The position numbers were made by a program, and so were the translations under genes. A DNA stretch of 5,288 nt from Ignavibacteriales bacterium (GTDB lineage Bacteria; Bacteroidota; Ignavibacteria; Ignavibacteriales; Ignavibacteriaceae). Shown here piece by piece: positions 5,172 through 5,288 of the stretch (the stretch's first letter is position 1; every line of letters starts with the position of its first letter). A model generated the notes under the pieces. That model saw only the letters and a list, made by a program, of their open reading frames with translations. It ran no database searches and had not been told where the DNA came from. The DNA lies in assembly GCA_027347125.1 (NCBI GenBank), contig DAIERC010000157.1:1-5288 (forward strand), written 5' to 3'.

Positions 5172-5288
5172 TTAATGTTTGGGGAAAAGGATAATATCAT
5201 TCATTCGCGCCATCGAGATCGCAGCTCGCCGAAGCACATAACGTGAGTTTGTGTTAGGAGCGTGCTCCAATGGTGACGGAATTACGGC
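5172..5288 (-). CDS. Possible 3' end of an unidentified gene entering from beyond the window
   Basis: On the minus strand one frame is open from the right edge for 38 codons and ends at TAA 5174-5172, 2 nt before the AlbA_2 start (TAATAATG). The visible tail includes Arg-Tyr-Val-Leu-Arg-Arg-Ala-Ala-Ile-Ser-Met-Ala-Arg-Met-Asn-Asp. I do not recognise it. Tight spacing to the next gene favours a real operon partner. Against this, 42 of the 78 bases at 5211-5288 are G/C, well above the rest of the window, and an open frame of this length is common by chance. It may instead be a repeat or transferred piece. Confidence 0.25.
   Translation of the reverse strand, partial: AVIPSPLEHAPNTNSRYVLRRAAISMARMNDIILFPKH
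5257..5268. repeat. Short inverted repeat GGAGC-GT-GCTCC
   Basis: GGAGC (5257-5261) and GCTCC (5264-5268) are perfectly complementary around a GT centre, with TT/AA able to pair further out past an A-A mismatch. It lies in the GC-richer right edge. The 2-nt centre is too tight for a normal RNA hairpin loop, and no T-run follows on either strand, so it is not a terminator. A protein-binding site, a repeat element or chance within a coding frame are all possible. Confidence 0.3.

Noticed and set aside
5221..5270. An integron attC-like site (the GTTAGGAG and CATAACGTG words suggested one)
   Set aside because: The paired core sites and long imperfect stem required for attC are not present in the visible sequence.

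Overview
The window looks like chromosomal DNA from a moderately AT-rich member of the FCB group (Bacteroidota/Ignavibacteriota). The clues are the three exported proteins on the left, all predicted to begin with Gln after signal peptidase I cleavage (the 'Q-rule' described for Bacteroidetes), the mix of strong and absent Shine-Dalgarno sequences, and the style of the TPR/membrane proteins. The phylum is an inference; there is no rRNA or other marker gene here.

Left block (1-2628, minus strand): four tightly packed genes read from right to left. They are an acyl-CoA dehydrogenase, a small exported protein with a YidD-like domain, an exported TPR protein with a C-terminal multi-helix membrane domain, and the first 52 codons of another exported TPR protein cut by the window edge. 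The junctions are 5 nt, a 1-nt stop/start overlap (TAATG) and 4 nt, so this is very probably one transcript. The last three genes form a candidate cell-envelope module. The YidD-like protein is the most unusual gene, because classical YidD has no cleavable signal peptide and acts at the cytoplasmic face of the membrane.

Middle (2629-2871): a 243-nt AT-rich divergent intergenic region, containing a perfect 12-bp palindrome, repeated TGCAAT-type words and candidate promoter elements for both directions.

Right block (2872-4508, plus strand): rlmN, the radical-SAM methylase making m2A in 23S rRNA and tRNA, is followed after 2 nt by a TrmH/SpoU-family ribose 2'-O-methyltransferase. Together they form a two-gene RNA-modification unit. 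It converges, with only 4 nt between stop codons, on a minus-strand gene (4513-5169) for a compact AlbA_2 (Schlafen-like) plus winged-helix protein.

Right edge (5170-5288): a short, more GC-rich stretch holding a small inverted repeat and a minus-strand open frame that enters from beyond the window and stops 2 nt before the AlbA_2 gene. It may be the tail of an upstream gene or part of a repeat; the window cannot decide.

I see no tRNA, rRNA, CRISPR array, complete insertion sequence or convincing rho-independent terminator. Most of the window is ordinary housekeeping or metabolic content. The exported YidD-like/TPR cluster is the best candidate for something not yet described.
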